This document shows, one piece after another, positions 1-7,787 of a DNA stretch of 17,209 nt. Location of the stretch: assembly GCA_946414625.1 (NCBI GenBank), contig CAMKPI010000018.1, positions 1 to 17,209 on the forward strand. The letters are read 5' to 3'. This stretch comes from an uncultured Spirochaetaceae bacterium (GTDB taxonomy: Bacteria; Spirochaetota; Spirochaetia; Sphaerochaetales; Sphaerochaetaceae). The notes under the pieces are model-generated. The model worked only from the letters and a program-made list of their open reading frames with translations. It was not told the DNA's origin and ran no database searches. Made by a program: the position numbers and the translations under genes. Position 1 is the stretch's first letter, and the number at the start of each line of letters is the position of its first letter.

Positions 1-807
1 GATTATGTCTCCGGAGGCGTCGATATTCGCCTGAGCCACAAAAGAATCCATCTTTCCGTTCTCTGTGAGGGTCTTTATAATCTCGTTCACCCGCGGAATA
101 ATCTGGCTGCCCTTTTTGGATATAGCAACATTGCCTGACTGGCTGTAAGGCACATCGAGGGCCGCGGTCAACTGGGAATAGTTGCGAGCATAACTCTCCG
201 CAACGGCTTTCTCAATATACGCGCCATCAAGTTTCCCGTTGAGAACCTCCGGGATGATATCCGTCACCTTGGTGAGCTTCACGATGTCCGCCTTGGGGCT
301 GTACTGCTCGGCAAGGTCGACCTGGATGGCACCGGTCTGAACTCCAAACTTATACATGGGATTGTTCGTGGCCTCAAGAGTGGGGAACTTTGCCTTGTTC
401 GATGTCAGGCACACGAAGCACTGCCCCGCTTTGTAATAGATGTCGGACAAGTCCACAACCTCCGCCCTCTCGGGAGTCGGGCTGAAACCGGAGATTCCAA
501 GATCCACATTGCCCATCTGAACCTCGGCGATGATTCCGTCGAAATCCATCGGGATCACCTCAAGCTTCAGACCCAACTCGTCAGCGACAGCCTGTGCAAA
601 AGCCATATCGAAACCGGCGAGCTGCGGTTTTCCGTCTACAATCTTGTAGAACTCGTACGGAGCGTAGTCCGGGCTTGTCGCCACAGTGAGAACGCCGGGC
701 TTTACAGTCCTGATTCCGCTGTTCGCGACACCGGATTCTTTATTGCCGGCGGCAAACACACAGAACGCGGCTGCCAGCACCATCAAAATCACAAAAATTC
801 TTTTCAT
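1..807 (-). CDS. Polar amino-acid ABC transporter, periplasmic binding protein (3' end cut by window)
   Basis: This is the extracytoplasmic solute receptor of an amino-acid ABC importer (family 3, SBP_bac_3). The start at 807 is preceded by a good Shine-Dalgarno (AGGAAAAGGGG, 816-825). Reading from 807 gives 269 codons with no stop before the window edge, so the C-terminus and any permease or ATPase genes lie outside. Residues 1-20 form a signal peptide with likely cleavage near VFA-AG. There is no proper lipobox, because F precedes the only Cys. The first lobe has the family pattern: LTVATSPDYAPYEF (40-53), GFDMAFAQAVADELG (65-79), then ISGFSPTPER (105-114), whose Arg normally binds the ligand alpha-carboxylate. 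The position usually written 'D-A-x-x-x-D' reads DGAYIEK, with Glu for Asp. The exact ligand cannot be read from sequence. ArgR-like boxes upstream hint at arginine or another basic amino acid. Confidence 0.9.
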   Translation of the reverse strand, partial: MKRIFVILMVLAAAFCVFAAGNKESGVANSGIRTVKPGVLTVATSPDYAPYEFYKIVDGKPQLAGFDMAFAQAVADELGLKLEVIPMDFDGIIAEVQMGNVDLGISGFSPTPERAEVVDLSDIYYKAGQCFVCLTSNKAKFPTLEATNNPMYKFGVQTGAIQVDLAEQYSPKADIVKLTKVTDIIPEVLNGKLDGAYIEKAVAESYARNYSQLTAALDVPYSQSGNVAISKKGSQIIPRVNEIIKTLTENGKMDSFVAQANIDASGDII

Positions 808-984
808 TCTTATTTCCCCTTTTCCTGACATCCCTGCTCTTCCGTGATTCATAATATCCGGAGGGCAAAGAGCCGGAGACTTTGTTCATATAAGCAGAAA
901 CCGATACTGACTATTTCGTTTCGCGGATTTCATTATGCAAAACCGCGCGAAAACCGCACCGCTCGGCTTCAGTCGACAAAACAG

Positions 985-1012
985 ATTTTACATATTTATG
1001 CAGAATTGTAAA
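985..1012 (-). promoter_or_regulatory. Predicted sigma-70 promoter of the amino-acid binding protein gene
   Basis: Read on the minus strand, TTTACA (1007-1012) and TAAAAT (985-990) are separated by 16 bp. Each matches the sigma-70 consensus hexamers at 5 of 6 positions. Transcription would begin near 978 and give a leader of about 170 nt before the start codon at 807. The spacer holds one of the ArgR-like boxes described separately. Confidence 0.5.
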
Positions 1013-1064
1013 GTGGTTCTGCTGTTTTTCTGCAATTATTTTCAGTTTTGTGTATATTTATTCA
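989..1064 (-). promoter_or_regulatory. Tandem ArgR-like operator boxes
   Basis: Three AT-rich near-palindromes of 14 bp lie upstream of the binding protein gene. On the minus strand they read TGAATAAATATACA (1051-1064), TGAAAATAATTGCA (1031-1044) and TGCATAAATATGTA (989-1002). The arginine-repressor (ArgR/AhrC) box core is TGAAT-WWWW-ATTCA. The first has one mismatch and the other two have three each. Start-to-start spacings are 20 and 42 bp, close to two and four helical turns, as expected for a hexameric repressor contacting paired boxes. The last box lies between the -35 and -10 hexamers. Binding by ArgR is inferred. Confidence 0.4.
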
Positions 1065-1120
1065 TCTAAAGAGTTGCACTAATCGTCCCCGGAATCGTCA
1101 TTTTCCCCATTTCAGCCCGG

Positions 1121-1327
1121 CGGGTAAGCGCGACACCGCTGCACAGGATCATGCGCCCGGTACCCCGCGGTCGAAAGCATCGATACACATACTCTGAAAA
1201 TGGACGACACCGCTGTGCCAATTCATACACCGGAGCCCCGCGGGTAAGCGCGACACCGCTATTCCGGATCATGCGCCTGGTACCCGGCTGTCGAAAGCGT
1301 CGTTACACGCGCTCTGAAAATGGACGG
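1121..1327. repeat. Two-copy tandem repeat, 120-bp period
   Basis: The segments starting at 1121 and 1241 align without gaps at an exact 120-bp offset. The first 20 bases are identical (CGGGTAAGCGCGACACCGCT). The similarity continues through GGATCATGCGCC, TCGAAAGC and CTCTGAAAATGGACG, with about 12 differences over 86 bp, then fades over the last third of the period. The repeat sits directly after the end of the minus-strand TPR gene. Confidence 0.85.
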
Positions 1328-1370
1328 AGACACTCTGCCGGAACACCCGGCCGTAACCCGGCGAGCACAT

Positions 1371-2066
1371 CTATATGCTGTTCTTTTCGCTGTTATCCGC
1401 GTCGGATAAGGTCGACCCATTGGAAAAACCCACCTTCTCGCCATCCTTGCCTGCTATCTCAACGTATCTGTTCAGAATCTCGGCCGCTTCCTCTCTCCTG
1501 TCTGTTTTCGCGAGGGCAAGCGCATAGTTGTACATTGCTTTGAGCGTGGCGGGATGAGTTTCACCAAGGATTTTGCTGGAGGAGGAATATATCTGCGCGT
1601 CGGTGAGGCAAGCCTTCTCGTTCATTCCGGCAGCCCACATCTGTTCGCTCATCTCGTTAAGAGCGTCCAGAGCCGTGATGAAATCAATGAAATCCTGCTT
1701 TGCGTCCTCGCCTGGGCGGGGAATCTGCGGCGCTTTTTCCGCTTTCACCGCTTCCGTCGCCTTGGCCGCTTCCGTCTCTTCCTGCGCCCTCGCCGTTCCC
1801 TGCGCTTCCGACGATCCCATCGCCTTCACCACTTCCGGCGATTTCACCGCTTCCTCAGCTTCCCGCACAGACTCATCGTCCAAAATCGAGAACCTGTACA
1901 ATTCAAGCCCCGTTCGCGCGTATTCCTCCTGCAGCTCACTATCCGGAAAAGTTCCCAGATCAAGCTGGAAACGCATATCCACTATCTTTCTCTCCGCATC
2001 GGCGCGATCATCTGCCCGGTAGGTCCTCTCCGCATCGGTTTGCAGATTTTTCAAAACAATCCTCAT
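1371..2066 (-). CDS. TPR-tailed protein with low-complexity linker, function unknown
   Basis: I do not recognise a named gene. The protein has 231 residues and no signal peptide. Residues 1-67 form a charged N-terminal region beginning MRIVLKNLQTDAERTYRADD. Residues 68-120 are an Ala/Glu/Lys-rich linker with repeated EAVK-type words, probably disordered. Residues 122-205 are helical and include a kinesin-light-chain-type tetratricopeptide unit (LGETHPATLKAMYNYALALA, 167-186, then REEAAEILNRYVEI), suggesting protein-protein binding. The start at 2066 has an AGGAG sequence about 9 nt upstream. The gene follows mutS2 on the same strand, but an intrinsic terminator lies between them, so it is probably its own unit or depends on read-through. 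Confidence 0.75.
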   Translation of the reverse strand: MRIVLKNLQTDAERTYRADDRADAERKIVDMRFQLDLGTFPDSELQEEYARTGLELYRFSILDDESVREAEEAVKSPEVVKAMGSSEAQGTARAQEETEAAKATEAVKAEKAPQIPRPGEDAKQDFIDFITALDALNEMSEQMWAAGMNEKACLTDAQIYSSSSKILGETHPATLKAMYNYALALAKTDRREEAAEILNRYVEIAGKDGEKVGFSNGSTLSDADNSEKNSI

Positions 2067-2112
2067 AAAAGCAGCTCCTGAAAAAGCAAATCACAGCCGT
2101 CCTAGGCTTTCT

Positions 2113-2147
2113 AAAAAAACCAGAGCACACAGCGCCGGCTTGGTTTT
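2113..2147 (-). terminator. Intrinsic terminator of the rsgA-mutS2 operon
   Basis: On the minus strand, just after the mutS2 stop, AAAACCA pairs with TGGTTTT. An inner AGC/GCT pairing is offset by one bulged base. The stem runs into a row of seven T. The A and T flanks make it look usable in both directions. Confidence 0.7.
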
Positions 2148-2162
2148 CTCCGTCAGATCCGG

Positions 2163-5100
2163 TTATTTCAGCCTGACATACGTCTTACCTCCGCCTCCGT
2201 CCTCGGGAAGCGCCGAAGAAAACGACTCCACCAGATTGTTGCGATTGAGATATTCCCGGATGCCTCTCAAAAGCACTCCCTCGCCATAGCCATGAATCAC
2301 CGAAAACTCCCTCACTCCGCGGAGAATACACGCCTCTATCTCGTCGTCCATCGCGGAGAGCGCCTCCTCCAGCCTGAAGCCCCGGACATCCAGCACAAGC
2401 CGGGCGTGGATGCCGCCGAGAGATTCGTCAAGAGTATATGAGGCACCCACGGCGGTGATTCCGGCAGCGCCTTCATGGGAGCCTCCGACGGATGAAGAGC
2501 CTCGTGTTCCGTGCCGGGAAACAGGACCGGAGACTCCGCCCAGCATTCCGCCGGACGCTCTCCGCCCGGCCGGCACCGTCAATTCAGATTCTTTGAGAGT
2601 AAAGCGCATAGATCCTATCGCCACATTCCAAAGCCCGCGTCCGGCAGCGCCCAGGATGGTGCCCTCCCTCTTGTTCTTGCCGCACAGCACATCCATTCCC
2701 GCCTCGAGGACAACATTCTCGGGAGAGGCTTCCATTTTGGACATCTCCGCGTTCATCACGGCTTCCTTCTCCCTTAGAACCTCTTCTCTCCGCTCTTCCA
2801 GAACCTCGCCCAGCCTCCGCGTTTCGGCCTTTACACGGGCTGTCTTCTCGCGGGTAATCTCCCCTTCGCGCAACTCACGCACAAGATTCTCCAGCCGTGA
2901 CCTCTCAGAACGGACAAATCCCTCATACTTCGCATACAAGTCTCCTTTCAGACCTGCCTGGTAGACATCGAGGAAGCGAAGCTTCTCTTCCAGATCCTTG
3001 TTTTTTGCATCCAATTCCTTCAGCTTCCCAGAAAGAACCTTGCCTTTTTCATCAGCCTCTCGGCGCTTTTCCTCCAGACTTCGTATGATGGAGCTGATCT
3101 TCACAGCCTCGCGACCAAGATATTTTCTTGCAGATGCCACCACCTGGCGCGGCAGACCCATCCTCCGGGCAGTCTCTATGGCGTAGCTCTCCCCGGACTC
3201 TCCGCTGATAAGCCGGAACGTCGGCTTCCCTGTCTTTTCGTTGAATTCCATCGAGGCATTGAGAACGCCTCCCGCAGCGTATGCGTAGTGCTTCAGCACA
3301 CCGTAGTGACTCGTTACAAAGGTGATTCCGGCGTGGCTCATGGAATATTCCAAAACCGCCCTCGCAAGAGCAGCGCCCTCTGCGGGGTCTGTTCCGCTGC
3401 CCAGCTCGTCGAAAACAACCAAAGACGACGGAGTTAGCTCTTTCAGTATACTGCTCTGTTCCTTCAGGTGCGCGCTGAACGTGGAAAGCCCTGCCTCTAT
3501 GCTCTGCTCGTCCCCGATGTCGGTAAACACCCGGTCGAAAATAGGTAGGGACGAACCCTCCAAAAGGGGAGCGTGACCGCAGATTTGGTTGAGCAGAGAA
3601 AACAATGCAACCGTCTTTATTGTCACTGTCTTGCCGCCGGCATTAGGTCCTGAAACAACCACCGCCCGACAGCCGGAAGGCACCCTTATATCCACAGGAA
3701 CGCAATGCTCGCGAAGTAGCGGATGCCTTGCCTGGATAAGATTTATTGAAAAATCCGGATTCCCTGTTTCATATTCAGTGTCGAAGTCTTGTCTTTGATT
3801 CGGCTCTTTTTCCTGTCCCTGCCCGGATTCGGCAACACGGGAAGGCTCTCCTTTACAGATTTCTTCCGCGTTCTTTTCCGAACGCAGAATAGCCTCGGCA
3901 CCCCCTTCAGAGGCGTCATCGCGCGGGCTAGGCTGACACGCAGCCCCGTCCCTTTGGATCCCAAAGACATCCCTAGCGGCTCCCACGCTCGCGTCCGCTC
4001 CGCTACTTGCATCGCGAGAGTCCGTCGAACACGCAGCAATTGATTTATCCGAATAAAGGGCTGCCTGCCGGGCATCCCCGGCGGTACCCGATAAATTCCC
4101 AGAGGCGTCATCGCGCGGGCTGGTCTGACACGCAGCCCCGTCTCTCTGGATCCCAAAGGCATCCACAGCGGCGCCCGCGCTCGCGTCCCTACGCGCCTGA
4201 TGTTGTTGAGAGCCAGCGGACACTTGATCCCCAGCGGCTCCCACGCACGCATCTGCTCCGCTTCCGTCATCGCGGACGTGCTGACGCCGATGCTTCACAT
4301 CACCCAAAGCGTCCGCTCGCGTATCCGCGCCTCCACGACCACTCTCCGGTGCGCTCCACACAGACAAAAGTACAGGAACGCATTTCCATGCCTCCGCCCA
4401 GGATGCAAACGAATACAGCCAGTCCGCTTCCTCAAGTCGCGACTCAAGTGCCTTCAAACCGGTAAGATGATCCCTCACAGACTGGGTCAGTCGGGAAAGG
4501 AGACGGGTCTTCTCTATCTGGATCTCCTGAAACGCCATCTCAACTTCATTGTTGATCTTTGCCAGGGTATAAGGCTCCATGAAAACGGTGGCTCCTGTCT
4601 GGGACACGCTTTGAACAATTCCGTCCACCTGTCCGTGCATTTCCCTCTTCACCGGAATCAAAAGCCTGCCGGAGCGCAGAACCGCCGCATCACTGTTCAC
4701 GACGGAGATATTCTTCCCGATGTAATCCCGGGCAAAATCCGCCCTTCGGGCACGCATACGCTCCGCTTTCTTTATCAATTCGCGCAGAGTCGGATAGGTT
4801 TCCCTCACCTCGCCGTCCTCGCCCACTACGTCTGGAATCTCCTTACCGAGGAGTGCCAGCGAGGCGTCTACAGCAGGGAATACATCATCTAGTTTTTTTC
4901 CTTGATCCCGAGACAAAGCCTCTCCGGTGACATGAGGAGCCGACAGGACCCGACGCAGGGATTCGGCACTATGAATAAACCTCGCAATATCGCAGAGCGC
5001 GGCTCCATCCAACGGGGAAGAGGGCTGCTTTTTCAGATAATCAAACACAGGCGAGAGAGGAGGAAAGCTTTCGGCATAGAAGCCCATATCCCTCGCCGCG

Positions 5101-5276
5101 GAGACCGCATTTCGCATTTCCCGGACAAGGCGCTGCCGCTCCAGGTATTTATCACGCTTCCAAACAGGTCTGGAACGCCTCACGCTCTCTGCGCCCCTCT
5201 CCGAAAGAGAGTGCCGCGCAACGTCCGAAAGAACCTTGTCCAACTCCAAATCCTTGGAAACCTTTGAAAAACTCAT
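2163..5276 (-). CDS. mutS2: MutS2: Smr-domain MutS-family ATPase with a large in-frame repeat insertion
   Basis: MutS2 is a DNA-junction and ribosome-binding ATPase. In Bacillus subtilis it acts on collided ribosomes; elsewhere it is linked to suppression of recombination. Order seen: N-terminal core and lever helices (1-300, including RLLIPVKREMHGQVDG), then Walker A GPNAGGKT (543-550), Walker B VVFDELGSGTDP (620-631), TSHYG (655-659), a long charged coiled coil (about 720-845), a Gly/Ser-rich linker (904-945) and a C-terminal Smr domain with LDVRG (962-966) and HGYGEG (995-1000). At 1037 residues it is about 200-250 longer than usual. The excess is residues about 308-505, made of tandem repeats plus a charged acidic tail, between the lever region and the ATPase domain. 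ATPase and Smr motifs are intact, so it is probably functional. The start ATG overlaps the rsgA stop as ATGA, indicating translational coupling. Confidence 0.95.
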   Translation of the reverse strand: MSFSKVSKDLELDKVLSDVARHSLSERGAESVRRSRPVWKRDKYLERQRLVREMRNAVSAARDMGFYAESFPPLSPVFDYLKKQPSSPLDGAALCDIARFIHSAESLRRVLSAPHVTGEALSRDQGKKLDDVFPAVDASLALLGKEIPDVVGEDGEVRETYPTLRELIKKAERMRARRADFARDYIGKNISVVNSDAAVLRSGRLLIPVKREMHGQVDGIVQSVSQTGATVFMEPYTLAKINNEVEMAFQEIQIEKTRLLSRLTQSVRDHLTGLKALESRLEEADWLYSFASWAEAWKCVPVLLSVWSAPESGRGGADTRADALGDVKHRRQHVRDDGSGADACVGAAGDQVSAGSQQHQARRDASAGAAVDAFGIQRDGAACQTSPRDDASGNLSGTAGDARQAALYSDKSIAACSTDSRDASSGADASVGAARDVFGIQRDGAACQPSPRDDASEGGAEAILRSEKNAEEICKGEPSRVAESGQGQEKEPNQRQDFDTEYETGNPDFSINLIQARHPLLREHCVPVDIRVPSGCRAVVVSGPNAGGKTVTIKTVALFSLLNQICGHAPLLEGSSLPIFDRVFTDIGDEQSIEAGLSTFSAHLKEQSSILKELTPSSLVVFDELGSGTDPAEGAALARAVLEYSMSHAGITFVTSHYGVLKHYAYAAGGVLNASMEFNEKTGKPTFRLISGESGESYAIETARRMGLPRQVVASARKYLGREAVKISSIIRSLEEKRREADEKGKVLSGKLKELDAKNKDLEEKLRFLDVYQAGLKGDLYAKYEGFVRSERSRLENLVRELREGEITREKTARVKAETRRLGEVLEERREEVLREKEAVMNAEMSKMEASPENVVLEAGMDVLCGKNKREGTILGAAGRGLWNVAIGSMRFTLKESELTVPAGRRASGGMLGGVSGPVSRHGTRGSSSVGGSHEGAAGITAVGASYTLDESLGGIHARLVLDVRGFRLEEALSAMDDEIEACILRGVREFSVIHGYGEGVLLRGIREYLNRNNLVESFSSALPEDGGGGKTYVRLK
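3908..4335. repeat. In-frame GC-rich tandem array inside mutS2
   Basis: Two segments starting at 3908 and 4100 are close copies over about 89 bp, offset by exactly 192 bp (64 codons). Both contain CAGAGGCGTCATCGCGCGGG, ACACGCAGCCCCGTC, GGATCCCAAAG and GCTCGCGTCC. A more diverged unit fills the space between (about 4008-4099: CATCGCGAG, then AACACGCAGC). Two further degenerate units follow near 4191-4262 and 4263-4335. In protein, the strong copies are residues about 364-392 and 428-456, both with FGIQRDGAACQ and SPRDDAS. A third partial copy is GADACVGAAGD (340-350). The units differ in length but keep the reading frame. Confidence 0.85.
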
Positions 5277-6211
5277 TTGCGCTTCCCGCTCCTAAGATAA
5301 GCCGGGCTCCTGGACTGCATATCTTCCACCATGCTCACGTAACTATAGTATCTATCAGAATTTATCTCCCCCATTTCGACCGCACGCTTCACAAGGCAAT
5401 CCTCTTCGTCAATATGGAGGCACGACTCGTAAGGGCATTTGCATGACTCAAACTCCGGGAAAGCAGACCGGACGCGGAGAATATCGTCATGGGGCGGCGA
5501 AATCTCCCGGAACCCAGGTGTGTCGATCAGACGGAAGCCTTCGGAAGGCCAGGACGCCGACTCCAGCATAATCGCATGATTCGTCGTATGCCTGCCCCTG
5601 TTGTATTTTCCGCTGACCTCCCCGGTTTTCTGGCTTGTCCCGAGGACTGCGTTCACCAGGCTGCTTTTTCCGACGCCGCTCTGACCTATCACCGCAGTAG
5701 TCCTACCCTGAAGCAAACCTCGCAATGTGTCGACATTCTCCCCTGTCTTTGCGGAGACTCTCACAGTCCGAAAGCCAAGCCTGCCATAAAGCCGGAACCG
5801 CTCCTCCTCAACTCTCGTGAGCATCATGTCACACTTGTTCATGCAGACCACTACATCCACGCCCTGGGCGCAAGCCACAACACGATCCACAAAGCGCGGT
5901 CTGAAAGGAGGACTGTCAATTGAGCACACACAAAGAATCTGATCCATGTTTGCACAGATTGTCTGATTCAGGAACCTCTTCACGTTCCAGCGGGCAAACG
6001 AGCTTCTCCGGCTGTTTCTTTCCAAAAGGAGGCCTTCAGTCTCGCTCACAGCCTCGAAAAGAACCCTGTCCCCGACCACAATCGGGTTGTACTCACCCTC
6101 AAGAATAGCCAGGCGTTTTCCCTTGATACGGACGCTGAACAAGTCCCCGCTGTCCGTTTTCACAGAGTAGATATTGTTTATCGAACGGTATACCGTACCA
6201 AACAGGGTCAT
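5273..6211 (-). CDS. rsgA: RsgA, ribosome small-subunit-dependent GTPase
   Basis: RsgA (YjeQ) is a circularly permuted GTPase that checks and releases late 30S assembly intermediates. The 312-residue protein has an N-terminal OB-fold (1-70), then GTPase motifs in permuted order: NKCD (G4, 125-128), SAKTG (G5, 153-157), GQSGVGKSS (G1, 176-184) and DTPGF (G3, 230-234). A C-terminal zinc motif follows, with ligands Cys259, Cys264, His266 and Cys272. I chose the ATG at 6211 because GAGG lies 5 nt before it and the OB-fold starts there. An upstream in-frame GTG at 6271 would add 20 residues that do not look like the family. It is the first gene of the pair with mutS2, overlapping it by 4 nt. A promoter candidate lies at 6393-6420. 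Confidence 0.95.
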   Translation of the reverse strand: MTLFGTVYRSINNIYSVKTDSGDLFSVRIKGKRLAILEGEYNPIVVGDRVLFEAVSETEGLLLERNSRRSSFARWNVKRFLNQTICANMDQILCVCSIDSPPFRPRFVDRVVACAQGVDVVVCMNKCDMMLTRVEEERFRLYGRLGFRTVRVSAKTGENVDTLRGLLQGRTTAVIGQSGVGKSSLVNAVLGTSQKTGEVSGKYNRGRHTTNHAIMLESASWPSEGFRLIDTPGFREISPPHDDILRVRSAFPEFESCKCPYESCLHIDEEDCLVKRAVEMGEINSDRYYSYVSMVEDMQSRSPAYLRSGKRK

Positions 6212-6569
6212 AACAACCTCGCTGCCCCGCACCGGGGGTACAAGTCTTTGCTCATCCTCACGCCGCACCACTTTTTTGCAATCGAAGAAGATAATCGCGA
6301 CAAAAAAACATCGGCCGAGATGCCGGTTCTCTCTCGCCGCGCATCAGATGACAGAAGGAACCCGCGCCACAAAAAGCATTGCCCCGTAGATAATCATATG
6401 CACTGAGAAGCGACACTCAAATCCCCGGATACAAACATTCGCTTCGCAGAGGCTTGCATTCTCTCTCTAGGCCGGAGATTGTACAAGCCGCCGAAACACA
6501 AGCCTTCATCGCTCGGGGCTTTAATCTTTGCATCACACAAGACAGAGACCCGAAAACAGCCGCGCCAAA
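6212..6569. other. Gene-free spacer between rluD and rsgA
   Basis: About 360 bp without a supportable gene. It contains the rsgA promoter candidate and a spaced inverted repeat, GGCTTG (6451-6456) facing CAAGCC (6484-6489), with a shorter TCTC/GAGA pairing possible inside. Unlike most other spacers in the window, I see no tandem array here. A T-run at 6302-6308 on the minus strand has only a 4-bp stem before it, so no terminator is called. Confidence 0.6.
6393..6420 (-). promoter_or_regulatory. Possible sigma-70 promoter of rsgA-mutS2
   Basis: On the minus strand, TTGAGT (6415-6420) and TATGAT (6393-6398) are separated by 16 bp, matching consensus at 4 and 5 of 6 positions. The leader to the rsgA ATG would be about 175 nt. 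Confidence 0.35.
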
Positions 6570-7538
6570 TCACGAGCGGGATTCCTCAGAACGAAGAAAA
6601 TCACTGAACCGGGCGGGTACAGGCGCGGTGAAGCGCATCTTCTCCCCAGTGGCTGGATGAAGCAGCTCCAGGCTGTAAGCATGAAGCATTAGAGAGCAAT
6701 CTCCAAACCTGTACGGCCGCCTGTTGTAAATCTCATCCCCCAGGATAGGATGACCTATGCTTTTCATGTGCACACGGATCTGGTGGGTGCGCCCTGTGTA
6801 GATCCTGATTCTGACAAATGCATAGCCCCGCATCTGCGTCTGTACATGATAATGGGTCTTTGCGGGCTTGCCATGAGTCTGCGAGACGGCAAACCGCTTC
6901 CTGTCGTGCGGATCCCGGGCAATAAAGCCCTCGATAAAACCGTCCTGTTCAGCAAAAAAACCTTCAGCAAGGGCGTAGTAGACCTTCCTGACCTCTCTGT
7001 TCTGGAACTCCTCAGACATTCTTGCAAGGGATGAGGGATTCAGGGCAATTACCATCACACCGCTGGTGTCCCTGTCCAGTCTATGGACAATTCCCGGACG
7101 CGGCAATTCACCGCATTCGTCTGTCCCTGACGGGATCCCTCCCGCCAGAGCCGACATCCTCTCCACAAAATCCGCTCCGTAACGATGCGCCAGGGCATTG
7201 ACAACGGTACCCCGATAGTTTCCCGCACCCGGATGGACAACCATTCCCTGCTCCTTGTTTATAACAAGAATGTCGTCATCCTCATAAAGGATTTTCAGGG
7301 GAATGTCCTCTCCCACAACCACTGGCGGCGCCGCTGACTTATATTTCAGCGATACCTCGTCCATAGGGCTCACAATGTCGCTTTTTTTCGAGATCTTTCC
7401 GTTTATCGTGATTATCTGCCCCGGGCTACCCAACGCGCTGCGGGACAATTCCGGAATGTGGCGACTGAGAAAAACATCAACCCTGCACGGAGAGCTATCC
7501 TCTTCTACCACAAAGAAATACTCTTTACAATCCGCCAT
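6570..7538 (-). CDS. rluD: RluA/RluD-family 23S rRNA pseudouridine synthase
   Basis: This enzyme isomerises specific uridines in large-subunit rRNA to pseudouridine. The 322-residue protein has an N-terminal S4 RNA-binding domain (about 18-65, with LSRS and INGK). The RluA catalytic domain follows, with the signature HRLDRDTSG (152-160), whose Asp156 is the expected nucleophile. YTGRTHQIRVHMKSIGHPILGD then occupies 247-268. Length and order match RluD best, but RluA-family members cannot be separated reliably by eye. In the S4 domain the stretch between LSRS and INGK is about two residues shorter than usual and contains GSPG, which may reshape a helix. The start ATG at 7538 has AAGG about 6 nt upstream. 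It is transcribed in the same direction as its neighbours but separated by long spacers on both sides. Confidence 0.9.
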   Translation of the reverse strand: MADCKEYFFVVEEDSSPCRVDVFLSRHIPELSRSALGSPGQIITINGKISKKSDIVSPMDEVSLKYKSAAPPVVVGEDIPLKILYEDDDILVINKEQGMVVHPGAGNYRGTVVNALAHRYGADFVERMSALAGGIPSGTDECGELPRPGIVHRLDRDTSGVMVIALNPSSLARMSEEFQNREVRKVYYALAEGFFAEQDGFIEGFIARDPHDRKRFAVSQTHGKPAKTHYHVQTQMRGYAFVRIRIYTGRTHQIRVHMKSIGHPILGDEIYNRRPYRFGDCSLMLHAYSLELLHPATGEKMRFTAPVPARFSDFLRSEESRS

Positions 7539-7591
7539 CGCTGCCTTCGCCCGAAGCGCTCCACCGCCTCATCATATCATCATATACAGAG

Positions 7592-7735
7592 GCTCACGCA
7601 TCATGAGCCCGGTTTTTGCTGTGATAAGGTGCATTTCTGCCACATCACACAGTGCTCACGCATATTGAGCCCGGTTTTTGCTGTGATAAGGTGCATTTCT
7701 GCCACATTACACACAGTGCTCGCGCATCACGAGCC
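7592..7735. repeat. Direct-repeat array with conserved hairpins, units of 62 and 64 bp
   Basis: Two nearly identical units start at 7592 and 7654, and a truncated third starts at 7718. Each opens with a small hairpin: GCTCA-cgcatca-TGAGC, GCTCA-cgcatat-TGAGC, GCTCG-cgcatca-CGAGC. The third copy changes both sides of the last base pair, from A-T to G-C, so pairing is kept. The rest of the unit is CCCGGTTTTTGCTGTGATAA followed by GGTGCATTTCTGCCACAT, with a second weak dyad GTGAT/ATCAC. The array lies in the 249-bp spacer between the small exported protein gene and rluD. The periods are not multiples of three, so it is not coding. Confidence 0.9.
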
Positions 7736-7787
7736 TGCCCAGCCCCGAACCGAACCGCCCGATCCGGGTCCGAATCCGCCTATTCGA

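Larger units (their letters stand above)
808..1370. other. Gene-free spacer between the TPR gene and the amino-acid binding protein gene
   Basis: About 560 bp without a convincing gene. Positions 808-978 are the predicted leader of the binding protein gene. Positions 985-1064 hold its promoter and the ArgR-like boxes. Positions 1121-1327 hold a two-copy direct repeat with a 120-bp period. No terminator with a T-run was found behind the TPR gene. Open frames crossing the repeat simply re-translate it. Confidence 0.7.

Noticed and set aside
1554..2081. Long plus-strand reading frames opposite the TPR gene
   Set aside because: They are Arg/Phe- or Ser/Pro-rich shadows of the low-complexity linker on the minus strand. 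The minus-strand frame has a Shine-Dalgarno and a recognisable TPR unit.
4200..4892. 230-codon plus-strand frame opposite mutS2
   Set aside because: It lies antisense to a well-recognised MutS2 core region and resembles no protein family.
2163..5276. MutS2 as a frameshifted or decayed pseudogene because of its odd middle
   Set aside because: The reading frame is continuous over 1037 codons and the Walker A, Walker B and Smr motifs are intact on the far side of the insert.
6302..6322. Terminator between rluD and rsgA
   Set aside because: A run of seven T on the minus strand is preceded by only a 4-bp CATC/GATG stem around an internal palindrome, too weak to call.
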